A stretch of DNA of 64,000 nt from Gemmatimonadaceae bacterium. GTDB taxonomy: Bacteria > Gemmatimonadota > Gemmatimonadetes > Gemmatimonadales > Gemmatimonadaceae. A program made the translations under genes and the position numbers. The stretch lies in contig JAUQWM010000035.1 in NCBI GenBank assembly GCA_030835125.1, forward strand, positions 61,774-125,773, in the 5' to 3' direction. Position 1 is the stretch's first letter. Each line of letters begins with the position of its first letter. Of this stretch, positions 43,358 to 52,723 are shown in pieces. Under the pieces are notes generated by a model. It did no database searches, had not been told where the DNA came from, and worked only from the letters and a program-made list of their open reading frames with translations.

Positions 43358-43612
43358 GGGATGCCTCGGAGTCGCGAGACGATGACGTGCTACACGTGCA
43401 CGTCTTGAAAGGCATGTGCCGTGCCGCGCCGGCGCAACCCGACGACCACGCGAAGCCCTGGCGACGATGCACGTTTATCGCATTACGGTGCAACAAGATG
43501 CAACGCCGTCCCTGCCGCCGAGCCCGTTCCCGGCGTGTCGTGGCTCACGAATCGCGCGAGGGTCGTCCTCAAAGCGGGACGTTGTGCTGTCCTCGCCGCC
43601 GATCACCTCACG

Positions 43613-44986
43613 TCAGGCACCGGCGGGCGTTGTCGCGAGTTCAGCCGATGGCTGAACGAGGCGCCGCCGGAACTCGCGGCGCAGCAGCAGCAGGCTCACG
43701 CACAACTGCCCGGCGACCGTCACGACCGAGAGGATCCAGACCTGGCGGATCTGGAAGCCGGGACGCGTGGAAAGCCACATGGCCGGAATCGCGAAGGTCA
43801 GCAGCCGGGTCGCGCTGCTGATCACGGACGGCATCGTGTTGCCGAGCGCCTGGAACATCGACGAGCACGTGAAGATGACCCCGGACGCCACGAAGTTCCA
43901 CGAGATGACATGAAGGAAGCCCGCCGCAACGGCGATGACCGCTGCTTCCTTCGTGAAGACCCGTACCAGTCGTTCCGCCTCGAACTGGCACAGGATCGTC
44001 AGCACGAGCATCACCGCAGTCCCCAGCAACGCGGCGGTGGTGAACGTGCGGCGTGTGCGATCGTGGTGCCCGGCGCCGAAGTTCTGGCCGGCGATCGGTG
44101 CGGCGGCGAACGCGATCGCCATCGCCGGAAGGAACACGGCCTGCATGATGCGGCCACCCATGCCGAAGCCGGCCTGTGCCTCGGGGCCGAAGCCGCGAAT
44201 GGTCCAGTAGATCACCGCCATGTAGGCGAACATCAGCGCGAACTCGCCACCCGCCGGCAACCCGATCCTGAAGACGCGCGCCCACTGGTCGAACCGGGGC
44301 CTGAACAGGCGGGCGTCGAACCCGACGAACTTCTCCAGTCGCTCGAAGTACACGAACAGCATCACCACGCCGGCGGTGATGGCGATGGAGCTGGCGAGCC
44401 CGGCCCCCGCGACGCCCATGGGACGGCCGGTGCCGACGCCGCCGATGAGGATCGGCGCCAGTGCCACGTTCAGGATGACGGTGAGGACCTGCACGACCAT
44501 CGTCGGCTTCGCGATCCCCGTCCCGCGCAACGCCGATCCCAGTGCCACCAGCGCGAACTGGAGCGCCATGCCCGGCGTGAACCAGCGCAGGTAGGTCATG
44601 CCCGCTTCGACCGTCGCCGCATCCGCGCTGATGGTCGACAGGTAGCCGCGCGCCAGGAAGAATCCCGCGACGAGCGTGATCCCCGCGAACAGCGCCGCGA
44701 TCAGCAGGCTCTGGTTGAAGACCAGGTTGGCGTCAGCCTGGTCCCTGCGGCCGGCGGCGTGCGAAACGAGCACCATGGTACCCACGCCCAGGATCTGCGT
44801 GAGGGCCAGCACGATGAACTGGACATTGCCCGCGGCCGACACACCCGCGATGGCCACGTCACCGAGCCGCGCGACGAAGAACAGGTCGACCAGGTAGTAC
44901 AGCGTCTGGAAGATCATGCCCGCGGCGATCGGGGCCGCGAGGCGGCCGATATGGCCGCTGATGGAGCCTCTGGTCAGGTCCTGCAT
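43613..44986 (-). CDS. MATE-family efflux transporter
   Basis: A 457-residue membrane protein with twelve predicted helices. The N-terminal half starts SISGHIGRLAAPIAAGMIFQ, followed by LYYLVDLFFVARLG. The second half repeats the fold (AYMAVIYWTIRGFG, FAAAPIAGQNFGAG). MATE proteins export cationic drugs or metabolites using Na+ or H+. It starts 30 bp after the M28 peptidase stop and may be co-transcribed with it. Substrate unknown. Confidence 0.9.
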   Translation of the reverse strand: MQDLTRGSISGHIGRLAAPIAAGMIFQTLYYLVDLFFVARLGDVAIAGVSAAGNVQFIVLALTQILGVGTMVLVSHAAGRRDQADANLVFNQSLLIAALFAGITLVAGFFLARGYLSTISADAATVEAGMTYLRWFTPGMALQFALVALGSALRGTGIAKPTMVVQVLTVILNVALAPILIGGVGTGRPMGVAGAGLASSIAITAGVVMLFVYFERLEKFVGFDARLFRPRFDQWARVFRIGLPAGGEFALMFAYMAVIYWTIRGFGPEAQAGFGMGGRIMQAVFLPAMAIAFAAAPIAGQNFGAGHHDRTRRTFTTAALLGTAVMLVLTILCQFEAERLVRVFTKEAAVIAVAAGFLHVISWNFVASGVIFTCSSMFQALGNTMPSVISSATRLLTFAIPAMWLSTRPGFQIRQVWILSVVTVAGQLCVSLLLLRREFRRRLVQPSAELATTPAGA

Positions 44987-45016
44987 GATGTCGAGGTCGG
45001 GACGGGGTCGTGCTGA

Positions 45017-46894
45017 TCAGCAGGATGGATAGGACGGATCCGGGCCCGCGATGGCCGGCCGGTCCTTCCGCGTGGCGATGGCCATCATGACGTCGTAGAC
45101 GAACCGTCCAAGGCGCGCCGAATGCTCGAAGTCGATGTACTGGGGTTCGTCCGTGACCTGGTGGTAGTCCATGGAATACCCGAGCGACAGGTAGACCACC
45201 GGCACGTTCTTGCGGACGTAATTCACCTGGTCGCTGCGGCAGAACCTGTTCATGGGGTTGGCGGTCACGTCCCAGGTCTTGTCGATCGCCATGACTTCCT
45301 GTCGCACGGCGTTCACCGAGTCGATGATGTCGCCGAACTCGCGGGAGAGGCGTCGCGCCCCGAGCGTCTGGACCGACGCCGGACCGCCGTACTTCACCTC
45401 GGTCACGCGCCCCTTCCCCACCATGTCCATGTTGTGCGCCGCGACGATGTTCTCGAGGGGCACCGTGGGGTTGTCGACGAACCAGCGCGAACCGCGCAGG
45501 CCGCCCTCCTCACCCTGGTGCGAGATGAAGATGATCGAGCGTGCCGGCTTCTCGCGGGCGAAGCGCTCCGCGATCTCGAGCATCAGCATGCTGCCGGAGC
45601 CGTCGTCATCGGCGCCGTTCATGATCGAGTCGCGCCGCGGCGGTCGGATGCTGCGGGCGTGCGCGATCAGCGAGTCGATGCGGCGCTGCTGGTCTCCGGT
45701 CGGTCGGCACACGGGGTCGTTCGCACCCTGGCGCCGGGTGACCGTATTCACGGCGCGGAGGGAGTCGTGGTCGTAGGCGGTGGCGTTGATGCCGGTATGG
45801 TCGTTATGCGCGCCGACGAGGACGTACTCACCGGCCCGCGCCGGGTCCGAGCCGGGCAGGATGGCGATCACGTTGCGGGCGGGGGTGCGTCCCGGCCTCC
45901 ACTCGTAGCTCCACTGCGCCGTCACTCGGCCGCCCTGGGTACCGACGGCCACGCGATCGAGAGCCCGGCCGAACAGGCGTTGTGCCATGGCGGAGGAGAT
46001 GGTCGCGGCGGCCGGTCCCGTCGTCGGTGTCGCGCCGGCGGCAGGGGCCATGCCCATCCGGCCGCCGAAGGCGCCGGCAGCGGTCGAAGGCGGCATCGAC
46101 TCCAGGCCCGCGAAGAGGATCGCGACGGCGCCCGCGGCCTGGGCGCGGGTATCCGACTGGGCTGGCGGCCCGCCTGCACGTCCGCCTCCCCCGCCACCAC
46201 GACCGCCACGGCCGGCTGCGGCTGCCGCGCGCTGCTCCGCTTCCACGATGGCGGCTGCCTGGGCGCCGAATCGGTTCGGGACCGAGTCACAGCGCGGCAG
46301 GACCGGCGGGCCGCCACGGCCGCCGCCACCACCGCCGACTGCCGGCGCGTTGGCGAAGACGGCGACCTTGCCCCGGAAACGCTCGGGGTCGAGCGCAATG
46401 GTATCTCCCCAGCGCCCCGCAAAGACGGCCGGAAGGTTCATGATGTCGGCGCGAGGGCCGCTGCCCGTCGCCGGCGACGGCGGGAGCGGGATCCAGTCCG
46501 AGACGGCTATCGCCCGTCTGCCCCCAATCGTCAGGCGCGATGCGGCGCTGTCGAACCCGATGGGGCCCCACGGGAGATCCTGGAAGTACGTGCCGTTGTC
46601 ACCGGCCGGCTTGAGCCCGAGCCGGGTGAACTCCCGGGCGATGTAGTCCGTGCCCTTGAGGTTGCCGGGCTCGCCAATGCGCCGCCCCAGCATGGAATCG
46701 TCGGCGAACTGGTACAGGCGGGTGCGCATGTCGTCGGCGGTGATCGACGTCGCCGTCGGCCGGGGCGCCCATCGCCTCGGTCCCTCTTCCGGCCAGACGC
46801 GCGCGTCACCGGCGCCCTGGGCGTCGAGATGACTGGCTGTGCCGAGGAAGGTCGCCGCAAGGACGAAGGCAGAAAGCACTCGATCTCTTCGCAT
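45017..46894 (-). CDS. Exported M28-family zinc peptidase
   Basis: A 625-residue secreted aminopeptidase-like enzyme: signal peptide VLSAFVLAATFLGTASHLDA, then a protease-associated domain, then the M28 domain. Zinc ligands and the base are seen in LVGAHNDHTGI, NGADDDGSGSMLML and SHQGEEGGLRGSRWF. The protease-associated domain holds two Gly/Arg-rich inserts at residues 187-196 and 224-243. The ATG at 46894 gives a clean signal peptide. Likely role is periplasmic or extracellular peptide degradation. It sits between tyrA and a MATE gene. Confidence 0.9.
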   Translation of the reverse strand: MRRDRVLSAFVLAATFLGTASHLDAQGAGDARVWPEEGPRRWAPRPTATSITADDMRTRLYQFADDSMLGRRIGEPGNLKGTDYIAREFTRLGLKPAGDNGTYFQDLPWGPIGFDSAASRLTIGGRRAIAVSDWIPLPPSPATGSGPRADIMNLPAVFAGRWGDTIALDPERFRGKVAVFANAPAVGGGGGGRGGPPVLPRCDSVPNRFGAQAAAIVEAEQRAAAAAGRGGRGGGGGGRAGGPPAQSDTRAQAAGAVAILFAGLESMPPSTAAGAFGGRMGMAPAAGATPTTGPAAATISSAMAQRLFGRALDRVAVGTQGGRVTAQWSYEWRPGRTPARNVIAILPGSDPARAGEYVLVGAHNDHTGINATAYDHDSLRAVNTVTRRQGANDPVCRPTGDQQRRIDSLIAHARSIRPPRRDSIMNGADDDGSGSMLMLEIAERFAREKPARSIIFISHQGEEGGLRGSRWFVDNPTVPLENIVAAHNMDMVGKGRVTEVKYGGPASVQTLGARRLSREFGDIIDSVNAVRQEVMAIDKTWDVTANPMNRFCRSDQVNYVRKNVPVVYLSLGYSMDYHQVTDEPQYIDFEHSARLGRFVYDVMMAIATRKDRPAIAGPDPSYPSC

Positions 46895-46969
46895 GATCAG
46901 TCGCTCCGGATGGGCACGGGGGGTCAGGCAAGCTCGCAATGCGCTCGGCGCGAGCGCAAGCTCCGCGGA

Positions 46970-48109
46970 CTACGTGCGCTCGACGAGGCGATCGATCAGG
47001 AAGCTGGTCTGCTCCAGCGCCTCGGCGGTGAACGGTCCCAGGAACGATTGCACCTCGGCGAACATCCCGCGAAACCGGTCGCGATCGCCGCTCGCGAGGA
47101 TGTCCGCCACCTCGCGCGCCGCGGCCAGGTACGTCGACGTGATCGAGGAGGTCTCGGGGTTCGTCATCTCGATCGGGCCGTACAGGTCCGCCGACTGCGC
47201 GAAGTGGCGCGCGCCCATGTAGAGCTCCATGAGGTAGGCGGGCGACGTGAACCGCAGCGACTCGGCGAGGGGAGCCCCCAGTCGCGAGAGCGTGAGTCCA
47301 TGGACCTGGGTCTGGAAGTGCGTGAGCACCTGCACGGTCGCCATCATCTTGTCATGATGCGGGGGCGTCGTTTCCACGACCGAAAGCCCGCGCGCCGTGA
47401 ACATGCCGACGACCCAGTCCGCCCATCGGTCTCCCCGTGCGCGGCAGACGACCACGCGCTGGCCCTGCAGGGAGTGGATGTTCGGACCGAACATCGGGTG
47501 GGTGCCGACGACGCTGGCCGTGGTGGCGGCGAGCATTGCCCTCACCGGCTCGGACTTCACGCTGGTCACGTCGATCAGCAGCGAGTCGGGGCGGACGCGC
47601 GGTCCTATCTCCCCGATCACCTGCTCCGTGACGTCGATCGGTACGCTGATCACGGTCACATCCGCCACCGCGGCGGCGTCACCAGGCGTCAGCTCGGTCT
47701 CCTGGTCGGCCACGAGGACATTGTGCCCAAGGTCCCCGAACATCCGAGCGACCAGAGCGCCCATGGAACCACGTCCGCCGATGACGGCGACGGTCACGGC
47801 CGCCGATTCCGCAGGCAGTTCGGTGCGCAGCGCCGCCTGGTGGTCGCGGCTCGCCCTCAGGAGGACGCGGAAGAGGGCTTCGACCTCACCCTTGGGGAGG
47901 CCGATCTCCTGCGCCCGTCGCGACCGATCCTCGATGATCTCGCGCTCGCGCTGCGGGTCGCGGATGCGGAGGTGGTGCTCCCGCTTGTAGGCCGCGATCT
48001 CGGACACGACGGCCATGCGGCGGGCAGCGAGCTGCAGCAACTCATGGTCGAGAGTATCGACCAGGGCGCGCAGGAGGGGGAGTGGGCGGGCAGGCGGCTC
48101 GGTCGACAT
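46970..48109 (-). CDS. tyrA: Bifunctional chorismate mutase/prephenate dehydrogenase (T-protein)
   Basis: A 379-residue tyrosine-biosynthesis enzyme. An AroQ chorismate mutase domain (about 10-90) is seen in LVDTLDHELLQLAARRMAVV and AYKREHHLRIRDPQRE. The prephenate dehydrogenase domain (about 105-375) begins VAVIGGRGSMGALVARMFGD and has VGTHPMFGPNIHSLQGQRVV. This fused order is the enterobacterial T-protein type. The start codon lies inside a 15-bp perfect inverted repeat (48099-48138) with no visible Shine-Dalgarno sequence. It follows an aldolase-like gene by 42 bp. Confidence 0.93.
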   Translation of the reverse strand: MSTEPPARPLPLLRALVDTLDHELLQLAARRMAVVSEIAAYKREHHLRIRDPQREREIIEDRSRRAQEIGLPKGEVEALFRVLLRASRDHQAALRTELPAESAAVTVAVIGGRGSMGALVARMFGDLGHNVLVADQETELTPGDAAAVADVTVISVPIDVTEQVIGEIGPRVRPDSLLIDVTSVKSEPVRAMLAATTASVVGTHPMFGPNIHSLQGQRVVVCRARGDRWADWVVGMFTARGLSVVETTPPHHDKMMATVQVLTHFQTQVHGLTLSRLGAPLAESLRFTSPAYLMELYMGARHFAQSADLYGPIEMTNPETSSITSTYLAAAREVADILASGDRDRFRGMFAEVQSFLGPFTAEALEQTSFLIDRLVERT

Positions 48110-48138
48110 CCCGACAACGTAGCCGGGATGTCGACCGA
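48099..48138 (-). promoter_or_regulatory. Perfect inverted repeat covering the tyrA start codon
   Basis: TCGGTCGACATCCCG (48099-48113) and CGGGATGTCGACCGA (48124-48138) are exact 15-bp complements around a ten-base loop. In the tyrA mRNA the 3' arm contains the AUG and the next codons, so the hairpin would bury the start. It could be a translational switch, a protein-binding operator, or a terminator-like element after the aldolase gene. Confidence 0.6.
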
Positions 48139-48151
48139 ACCGAGAGCCCGC

Positions 48152-49129
48152 CTACCGTCCGGACGCCTTGCGCCCGATCTCGACCGCCTTGAAGCCCGGC
48201 TCTCCCCAGTTGATGACGAAGACGCTGAAGCCCTGCTGGATCCGCTTCTCGATGTCCGTCGCCGTCGCTGGATACCCGCAGGCGACCTTGTACTCCTTGC
48301 ACGCGGCGAGCACCTGCTGGATCGCACCCTCCCACCCGGCTTCATCGAAGGTCCGCTGCCCCGCGGCGTCAGTCGTCGTGAAGACTCCGCGCAGGGTGCC
48401 GGCGCCGGGGAAGAGGACGCCGATGCCCGGGACGGCGGCGATGGCCCTGATGTTCTCGAGCCCCTTCTTCGACTCGACGATGGTGAAGTTCACGAGTTCC
48501 CCGTTCGGGTTCAGCGGCCAGACGTCCGCCTTCTCCCGATACTCGGCTTCGTTCATGCCCCAGACCTTCGGTGCTGGCCCGACCTCGGCCGGCCGCGTGC
48601 CACCCTTGGCGGCGAAACGCATTGCGGCGAGTCCCTGCCTGACCTCGTCCGCGCTTTCGACGCCGACGAAGACGATGCCGGCGACTCCCTGGTTCAGTTG
48701 CTTCGCGATGTTCTGTGCCGCCAGAGCGGGGTCCGGGGCGATCTCATGCATCTTCACGAACATCGGCAGGTGGAGTTGTCGCGCCGGTGCCGTCCTGAGG
48801 GTGCCGCCATCGACCATGCCCTTCATGAACTCGGTGAAGGGACCGAACCCGCGATCGAAGTTCCCTTCCATGCTGCCGTCGAACAGGTAGTCGGCGGTCT
48901 GGTTCGCAAGCGCGTCCTGCGCGAGTTGCGCGGCGCTCTTCGGCGGCGGCGCGTCGGCGGGGACTGCCCCGCCCCGTCCCGGACGACGATTCGCCGGCGC
49001 ATACAGCCCGAACACCGCCTTCTTCTGCGCGAGAAGGTCGACGACCGGGTTCAGGTGTCGTGGGGCCTGCACCATCGCCAGGGAACTGATGGTCACGGTG
49101 GCCAGGACGAGCATCCATCGAGTGCGCAC
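48152..49129 (-). CDS. Exported HpcH/HpaI aldolase-like protein
   Basis: A 325-residue protein with an N-terminal signal peptide (MLVLATVTISSLAMVQA). The TIM-barrel aldolase fold is suggested by LNQGVAGIVFVGVESADEVR and by ENIRAIAAVPGIGVLFPGAG, the position of the metal site. The metal glutamate may be in FTIVESKKGLENI, but the usual second ligand in GPxDLS is replaced (GAGTLR). A Gly/Arg/Pro insert lies near residues 47-60. Cytosolic family members cleave hydroxy-keto acids; an exported, possibly non-catalytic member is unusual. It precedes tyrA. Confidence 0.72.
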   Translation of the reverse strand: MRTRWMLVLATVTISSLAMVQAPRHLNPVVDLLAQKKAVFGLYAPANRRPGRGGAVPADAPPPKSAAQLAQDALANQTADYLFDGSMEGNFDRGFGPFTEFMKGMVDGGTLRTAPARQLHLPMFVKMHEIAPDPALAAQNIAKQLNQGVAGIVFVGVESADEVRQGLAAMRFAAKGGTRPAEVGPAPKVWGMNEAEYREKADVWPLNPNGELVNFTIVESKKGLENIRAIAAVPGIGVLFPGAGTLRGVFTTTDAAGQRTFDEAGWEGAIQQVLAACKEYKVACGYPATATDIEKRIQQGFSVFVINWGEPGFKAVEIGRKASGR

Positions 49130-49234
49130 AGGAACAGCCTCGGGTCGTTGAGGGGGGTCGCTTGCGGGGGTGCGACTATATGCGTGGCCTGACGCGATGC
49201 GGCAAGGTTCGGTTCGTCTTCCGGAGCCGCCGGG

Positions 49235-51877
49235 TCACTTCCCCCTGGCAGCCTCGGCCTGCTTCTCCACGGACGCGATCTCGGCACGGATCTTCGCCGC
49301 ATCGAGGGGGCGCTTGAGGGAATCGTAGGCCGTGGCCAGGTCGGAGCGCGCCGAGACGAGCCAGCTCACCGTCGGATTCATCTGAGGCGCCAGGAGTTCA
49401 TAGCCGCCACGCGACTCCCGTTCCGCCTCGGTGTACCGCCCCTGCCTCAGCAGCGAGCGGCCGAGCTTGATCCGGGTGATCCCGATGTTCGAGTGCGTGG
49501 CCGGCAGCGTCTGCGCGTACATGTCGAGGGCTTGCCGGAAGAGGCGCTCGGCGCCGGGATTGTCGCCGCGCGCCATCAGCACGCTGGCGAGGTTGGCCCT
49601 GGCGATCCCGATGAGGGAATGCTTGCCGCGATAGGCCACTTCATAGATGGCGATCATCCGACCGTAGGCGGCGGCCGCCTCGTCGTACTTCTGGCGCTGG
49701 AGCGCCACGCTTCCGAGTTCGTTGACGGTCGACGCCACGGCGGGGTGCACGGGGCCGTACACCCGTTCGCGGATCGCGAGTGCCTGGTTCAGGGCGTCGA
49801 CGGCCTCGTCGAACCGCTGCTGGAGCACCAGCGACCGCCCGACCATGGTCAGGTTCGCGGCGGTCTTGAAGTGATCGCGACCGTAATACGCCTGGGTGAT
49901 GTCGAGCGCCTGGCGATAGAAGCGCTCCGCCTCCTTGAAGTTGCCGCGCTCGAACTGGCCGGCGCCGAGATTGATCAGGTCGTCCGAGACCGACGGGTGT
50001 CGCTCGCCGTAGACGCGCCGGTGGACGTCGAGGACGAGACGATTGAGCGAGTCGGAGACGTCGAGGTGGCCGGCGTAGAAATTCGCGTTGGCCAGTTCAT
50101 AGACACTGCTCGCGTACTCGACCTCCCGGTCCCCCGACGCGTCGCGCAGGCGGACCGCGTCGAGCAGGACGGGAATGGAGGCGTCGTAGTCGCCCTTCTC
50201 GACCAGGACCTTCCCCAGCGCCTCCGTGGCTTCCGCGAGCTGGGGATGCGACGGCGCGAGCGCGGACCGGGCGATCCCGAGCCCGGCGCGGGCGAGGCTC
50301 TCCGCGACCGCGTAAAGGGCCTGGTCGGAGCGGAGCAACGCGAGGCTGGTGAGGCTCGCGGCGACCTCCCTCGACGAGTCTCCCAGCAGCGCTGCGCGCT
50401 TTTCGAGGGACTCGCGCAACAGGGAATCGGCGCGATCGAGCTTTCCCAGCTTCTGGTAGATGCCGCCCAGGGTATGGAACAACTCGGCCTGGATGGCGGG
50501 CTCGCTCGCGAGGCTCCGCGCTTCCTGCACCCCGCGATCCACGAGCGAGACCACGCGCAGGCTCTCGGCCGGGCCGGCGGCCACGTCGCCTCCCTGGAAG
50601 AGCTGCGTGACGAAGCGCTGGATCCGCGCGGTCCGCGCGGCTTCCGCAACGGCGGCGTCGCGGGCCCTCGTCAGGCGGACGGCGTAGAACACGCTGAGCG
50701 CGGTCACCAGCACCACCACGGCGGCCACGCCGCCGACCAACCGCCGCTTGCGCCGGACGAATCGTCCGGCGCGGTAGCGCCAGGACTCGGGCTGGGCATC
50801 GAGCGGCTCCCCGGCCAGGACATGGTCGACGTCGCGAATGAGCGCATCGACGGATGCATAACGACGGGCCGGTTCCCGGTGCATCGCCATCGCGCACAGC
50901 ACGTCGAGGTCGTTCCACTCGGCCCGGCTGGCGTCGACCGCGCCGTCCCCGCCGGTGCGCGCGGCAATCGAGGCCTTCGGCGGGTCGTCCGCGATGATCG
51001 CGCGCTCGAGCTCCCCCGGGGCGCGCGCGGCGGTGTCGAACGGCAACCGGCCGGACAGCAGTTCGTAGAGCACGACGCCGAGCGCGTAGACGTCGGTGTA
51101 GACGCCCACCGGGTCGCCGCGCACCTGCTCCGGCGCGGCGTAGGCGGGCGTCATGAGCCTCAGGCCCGTCTGGGTCCGGTCGGATGCCCCGAGGTGTTCC
51201 AGTTGCTTGGCGATGCCGAAGTCGAGGAGCTTCAGCGTCCGGTCCGGGCGCACGAGGATGTTCGACGGCTTGACGTCGCGATGGACCACGAGGTGCTGGT
51301 GCGCGTGAACGACCGCCTCGCACGCGGCGCGGAAGAGGCGCAGCCGCTCACGCAGGTCCTGCGAGCGGCAGGCGTCCGTCAGCGCCGTCCCCTCCACGTG
51401 CTCCATCACGATCCACGGGGTGCCGTCGTCGAGCGTTCCGGCGTCGTACAACCGGGCAATGGCCGGATGGTTCAACTGGGCGAGCAGGCGCTGCTCGGAG
51501 GCAAAGCGCTCGCGTCGCGCCGGCGAGACCCAGGCGTCGCGCAGGATCTTGATCGCGGCCACCGTCCCCAGGTCGTCGCGCTCGGCGAGGTAGACCACGC
51601 CCATCCCGCCCTCGCCGATCAGCTTCGTGATGCGGTATGGCCCGATGCGGCGGCCGATGGCGCCGCCGGGTTCGAAGAGGGCCGCGGCCAGGTGGGAAGA
51701 GTCGCGGTCGAGGACCGAGTTCGATCGCGCATCCTCCTCGAGCATCGCCATGACGCGGTCGACGAGGGTCGCGTCATCGGTCGCGGCGTCCAGGGCCTCG
51801 CGCCACTCCGTCCGCGGCAGGTCCACCACGGCGTGGAACAGGTCCTGGAGGAGCTGCCAGCGCTTCCCCTCGAGCAC
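49235..51877 (-). CDS. Membrane Ser/Thr protein kinase with TPR sensor tail
   Basis: An 880-residue Hanks-type kinase. The glycine loop is LIGEGGMGVVYLAE (about 87-100), the catalytic lysine K110, then VVHRDVKPSNILV and LLDFGIAK, and an APE-like AAPEQVRGD. One transmembrane helix (about 381-401) separates it from an extracytoplasmic tail of some twelve TPR-like repeats (for example RFDEAVDALNQALAIRERVY, KYDEAAAAYGRMIAIYEVAY). The gene starts 4 bp after the ECF sigma stop; the two are certainly coupled. The kinase probably controls or is controlled with that sigma factor. Confidence 0.93.
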   Translation of the reverse strand: MLEGKRWQLLQDLFHAVVDLPRTEWREALDAATDDATLVDRVMAMLEEDARSNSVLDRDSSHLAAALFEPGGAIGRRIGPYRITKLIGEGGMGVVYLAERDDLGTVAAIKILRDAWVSPARRERFASEQRLLAQLNHPAIARLYDAGTLDDGTPWIVMEHVEGTALTDACRSQDLRERLRLFRAACEAVVHAHQHLVVHRDVKPSNILVRPDRTLKLLDFGIAKQLEHLGASDRTQTGLRLMTPAYAAPEQVRGDPVGVYTDVYALGVVLYELLSGRLPFDTAARAPGELERAIIADDPPKASIAARTGGDGAVDASRAEWNDLDVLCAMAMHREPARRYASVDALIRDVDHVLAGEPLDAQPESWRYRAGRFVRRKRRLVGGVAAVVVLVTALSVFYAVRLTRARDAAVAEAARTARIQRFVTQLFQGGDVAAGPAESLRVVSLVDRGVQEARSLASEPAIQAELFHTLGGIYQKLGKLDRADSLLRESLEKRAALLGDSSREVAASLTSLALLRSDQALYAVAESLARAGLGIARSALAPSHPQLAEATEALGKVLVEKGDYDASIPVLLDAVRLRDASGDREVEYASSVYELANANFYAGHLDVSDSLNRLVLDVHRRVYGERHPSVSDDLINLGAGQFERGNFKEAERFYRQALDITQAYYGRDHFKTAANLTMVGRSLVLQQRFDEAVDALNQALAIRERVYGPVHPAVASTVNELGSVALQRQKYDEAAAAYGRMIAIYEVAYRGKHSLIGIARANLASVLMARGDNPGAERLFRQALDMYAQTLPATHSNIGITRIKLGRSLLRQGRYTEAERESRGGYELLAPQMNPTVSWLVSARSDLATAYDSLKRPLDAAKIRAEIASVEKQAEAARGK

Positions 51878-51880
51878 CGC

Positions 51881-52453
51881 TCAGGTCCCCTGTCGCAGTT
51901 CGGACGACAGCCAGGCCTTCGCCGCCCTCCAGTCCCGGAGAATGGTCGCCTCGGACACCTGGAGCAGTTGGGCCGTCTCGGCAACATCCAGCCCGCCGAA
52001 GAACCGGCTCTCGACCATGATCGCCTGGCGCTTGTTCACCCGGGCAAGGTCTTCCAGCGCCGCGTCCAGCATGATCAGCTCGTCCGCGGAGGTGGTCAGG
52101 TTGGCGGCCTCGTCGTCAAACGTCACCATGGTGGCGTCCCCGCCACGCTTGTCCGCCTTGCGGCGGCGAGCCGCCTCCACGAGCACCTGGCGCATGGCGC
52201 GGGCGGCGATGCGCTTGAAGTGCAGCCGCGACGTGGGGGCCATCGACAACGACGCCGCCAGTTTGAGCCACGCCTCGTGGACCAGCGCCGTCGGCGTCAG
52301 CGTGGCATTCGGGTCACCCTGCTTGACGATGGTGGCCAGGCGCCGCAGTTCGTCGTACGTCGCCGCGAACAGGCGATCGAGCGCGCCACGGTCGCCAGCG
52401 AACGCGCCGATCTCGGCGTCGTCGAAGGCTGCGTTGGGCGCATCAGGGGGCAT
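51881..52453 (-). CDS. ECF sigma factor of the kinase-associated type
   Basis: A 190-residue sigma-70-like factor. Region 2 contains TLTPTALVHEAWLKLAAS and HFKRIAARAMRQVLVEAARR; region 4 contains VNKRQAIMVESRFFGGLDVA and LLQVSEATILRDWRAAKAWL. This resembles the ECF group common in Acidobacteria, Planctomycetes and Gemmatimonadota that is encoded next to protein kinases and has no anti-sigma factor. It is divergent from the SusC gene with 270 bp between them, so it may drive susCD. Confidence 0.9.
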   Translation of the reverse strand: MPPDAPNAAFDDAEIGAFAGDRGALDRLFAATYDELRRLATIVKQGDPNATLTPTALVHEAWLKLAASLSMAPTSRLHFKRIAARAMRQVLVEAARRRKADKRGGDATMVTFDDEAANLTTSADELIMLDAALEDLARVNKRQAIMVESRFFGGLDVAETAQLLQVSEATILRDWRAAKAWLSSELRQGT

Positions 52454-52520
52454 GGCACCTTCCGGAAGCTGGCCGAGTGCGGCCCGACGGACATCCGTCG
52501 TTCCGGCGCGGTTCGGTGAT

Positions 52521-52550
52521 AGCCTACCACGGCGACGCGGGGTGAGGCAA
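52521..52550 (-). promoter_or_regulatory. Possible promoter of the ECF sigma/kinase operon
   Basis: TTGCCT (52550-52545) and TAGGCT (52526-52521) on the minus strand, with an 18 bp spacer, 67 bp before the ECF ATG. This is a weaker match than the other promoters listed. No clear plus-strand promoter for susC was seen in the same 270 bp gap. Confidence 0.35.
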
Positions 52551-52723
52551 TCACGGACGCGATCGACGGGACCCGCCCGATCACGCGGGAACCACCCTCG
52601 ATCCCTTTTCCGTGACGTGCTGGACGCGTTCTCTCACACGAGGCGCGTTCGGCAGTTATCAATTACGGGCGACGCGCTGGTCAGCGCGGACGCGACGCAG
52701 CGAACCGAGTCACCGGAGGCCGC

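Noticed and set aside
45122..49192. A plus-strand open frame of over 1300 codons antisense to the peptidase, tyrA and aldolase-like genes
   Set aside because: Composition is His/Arg/Asp/Gly-rich without motifs, as expected for the reverse complement of high-G+C genes; the minus-strand genes have clear family motifs.
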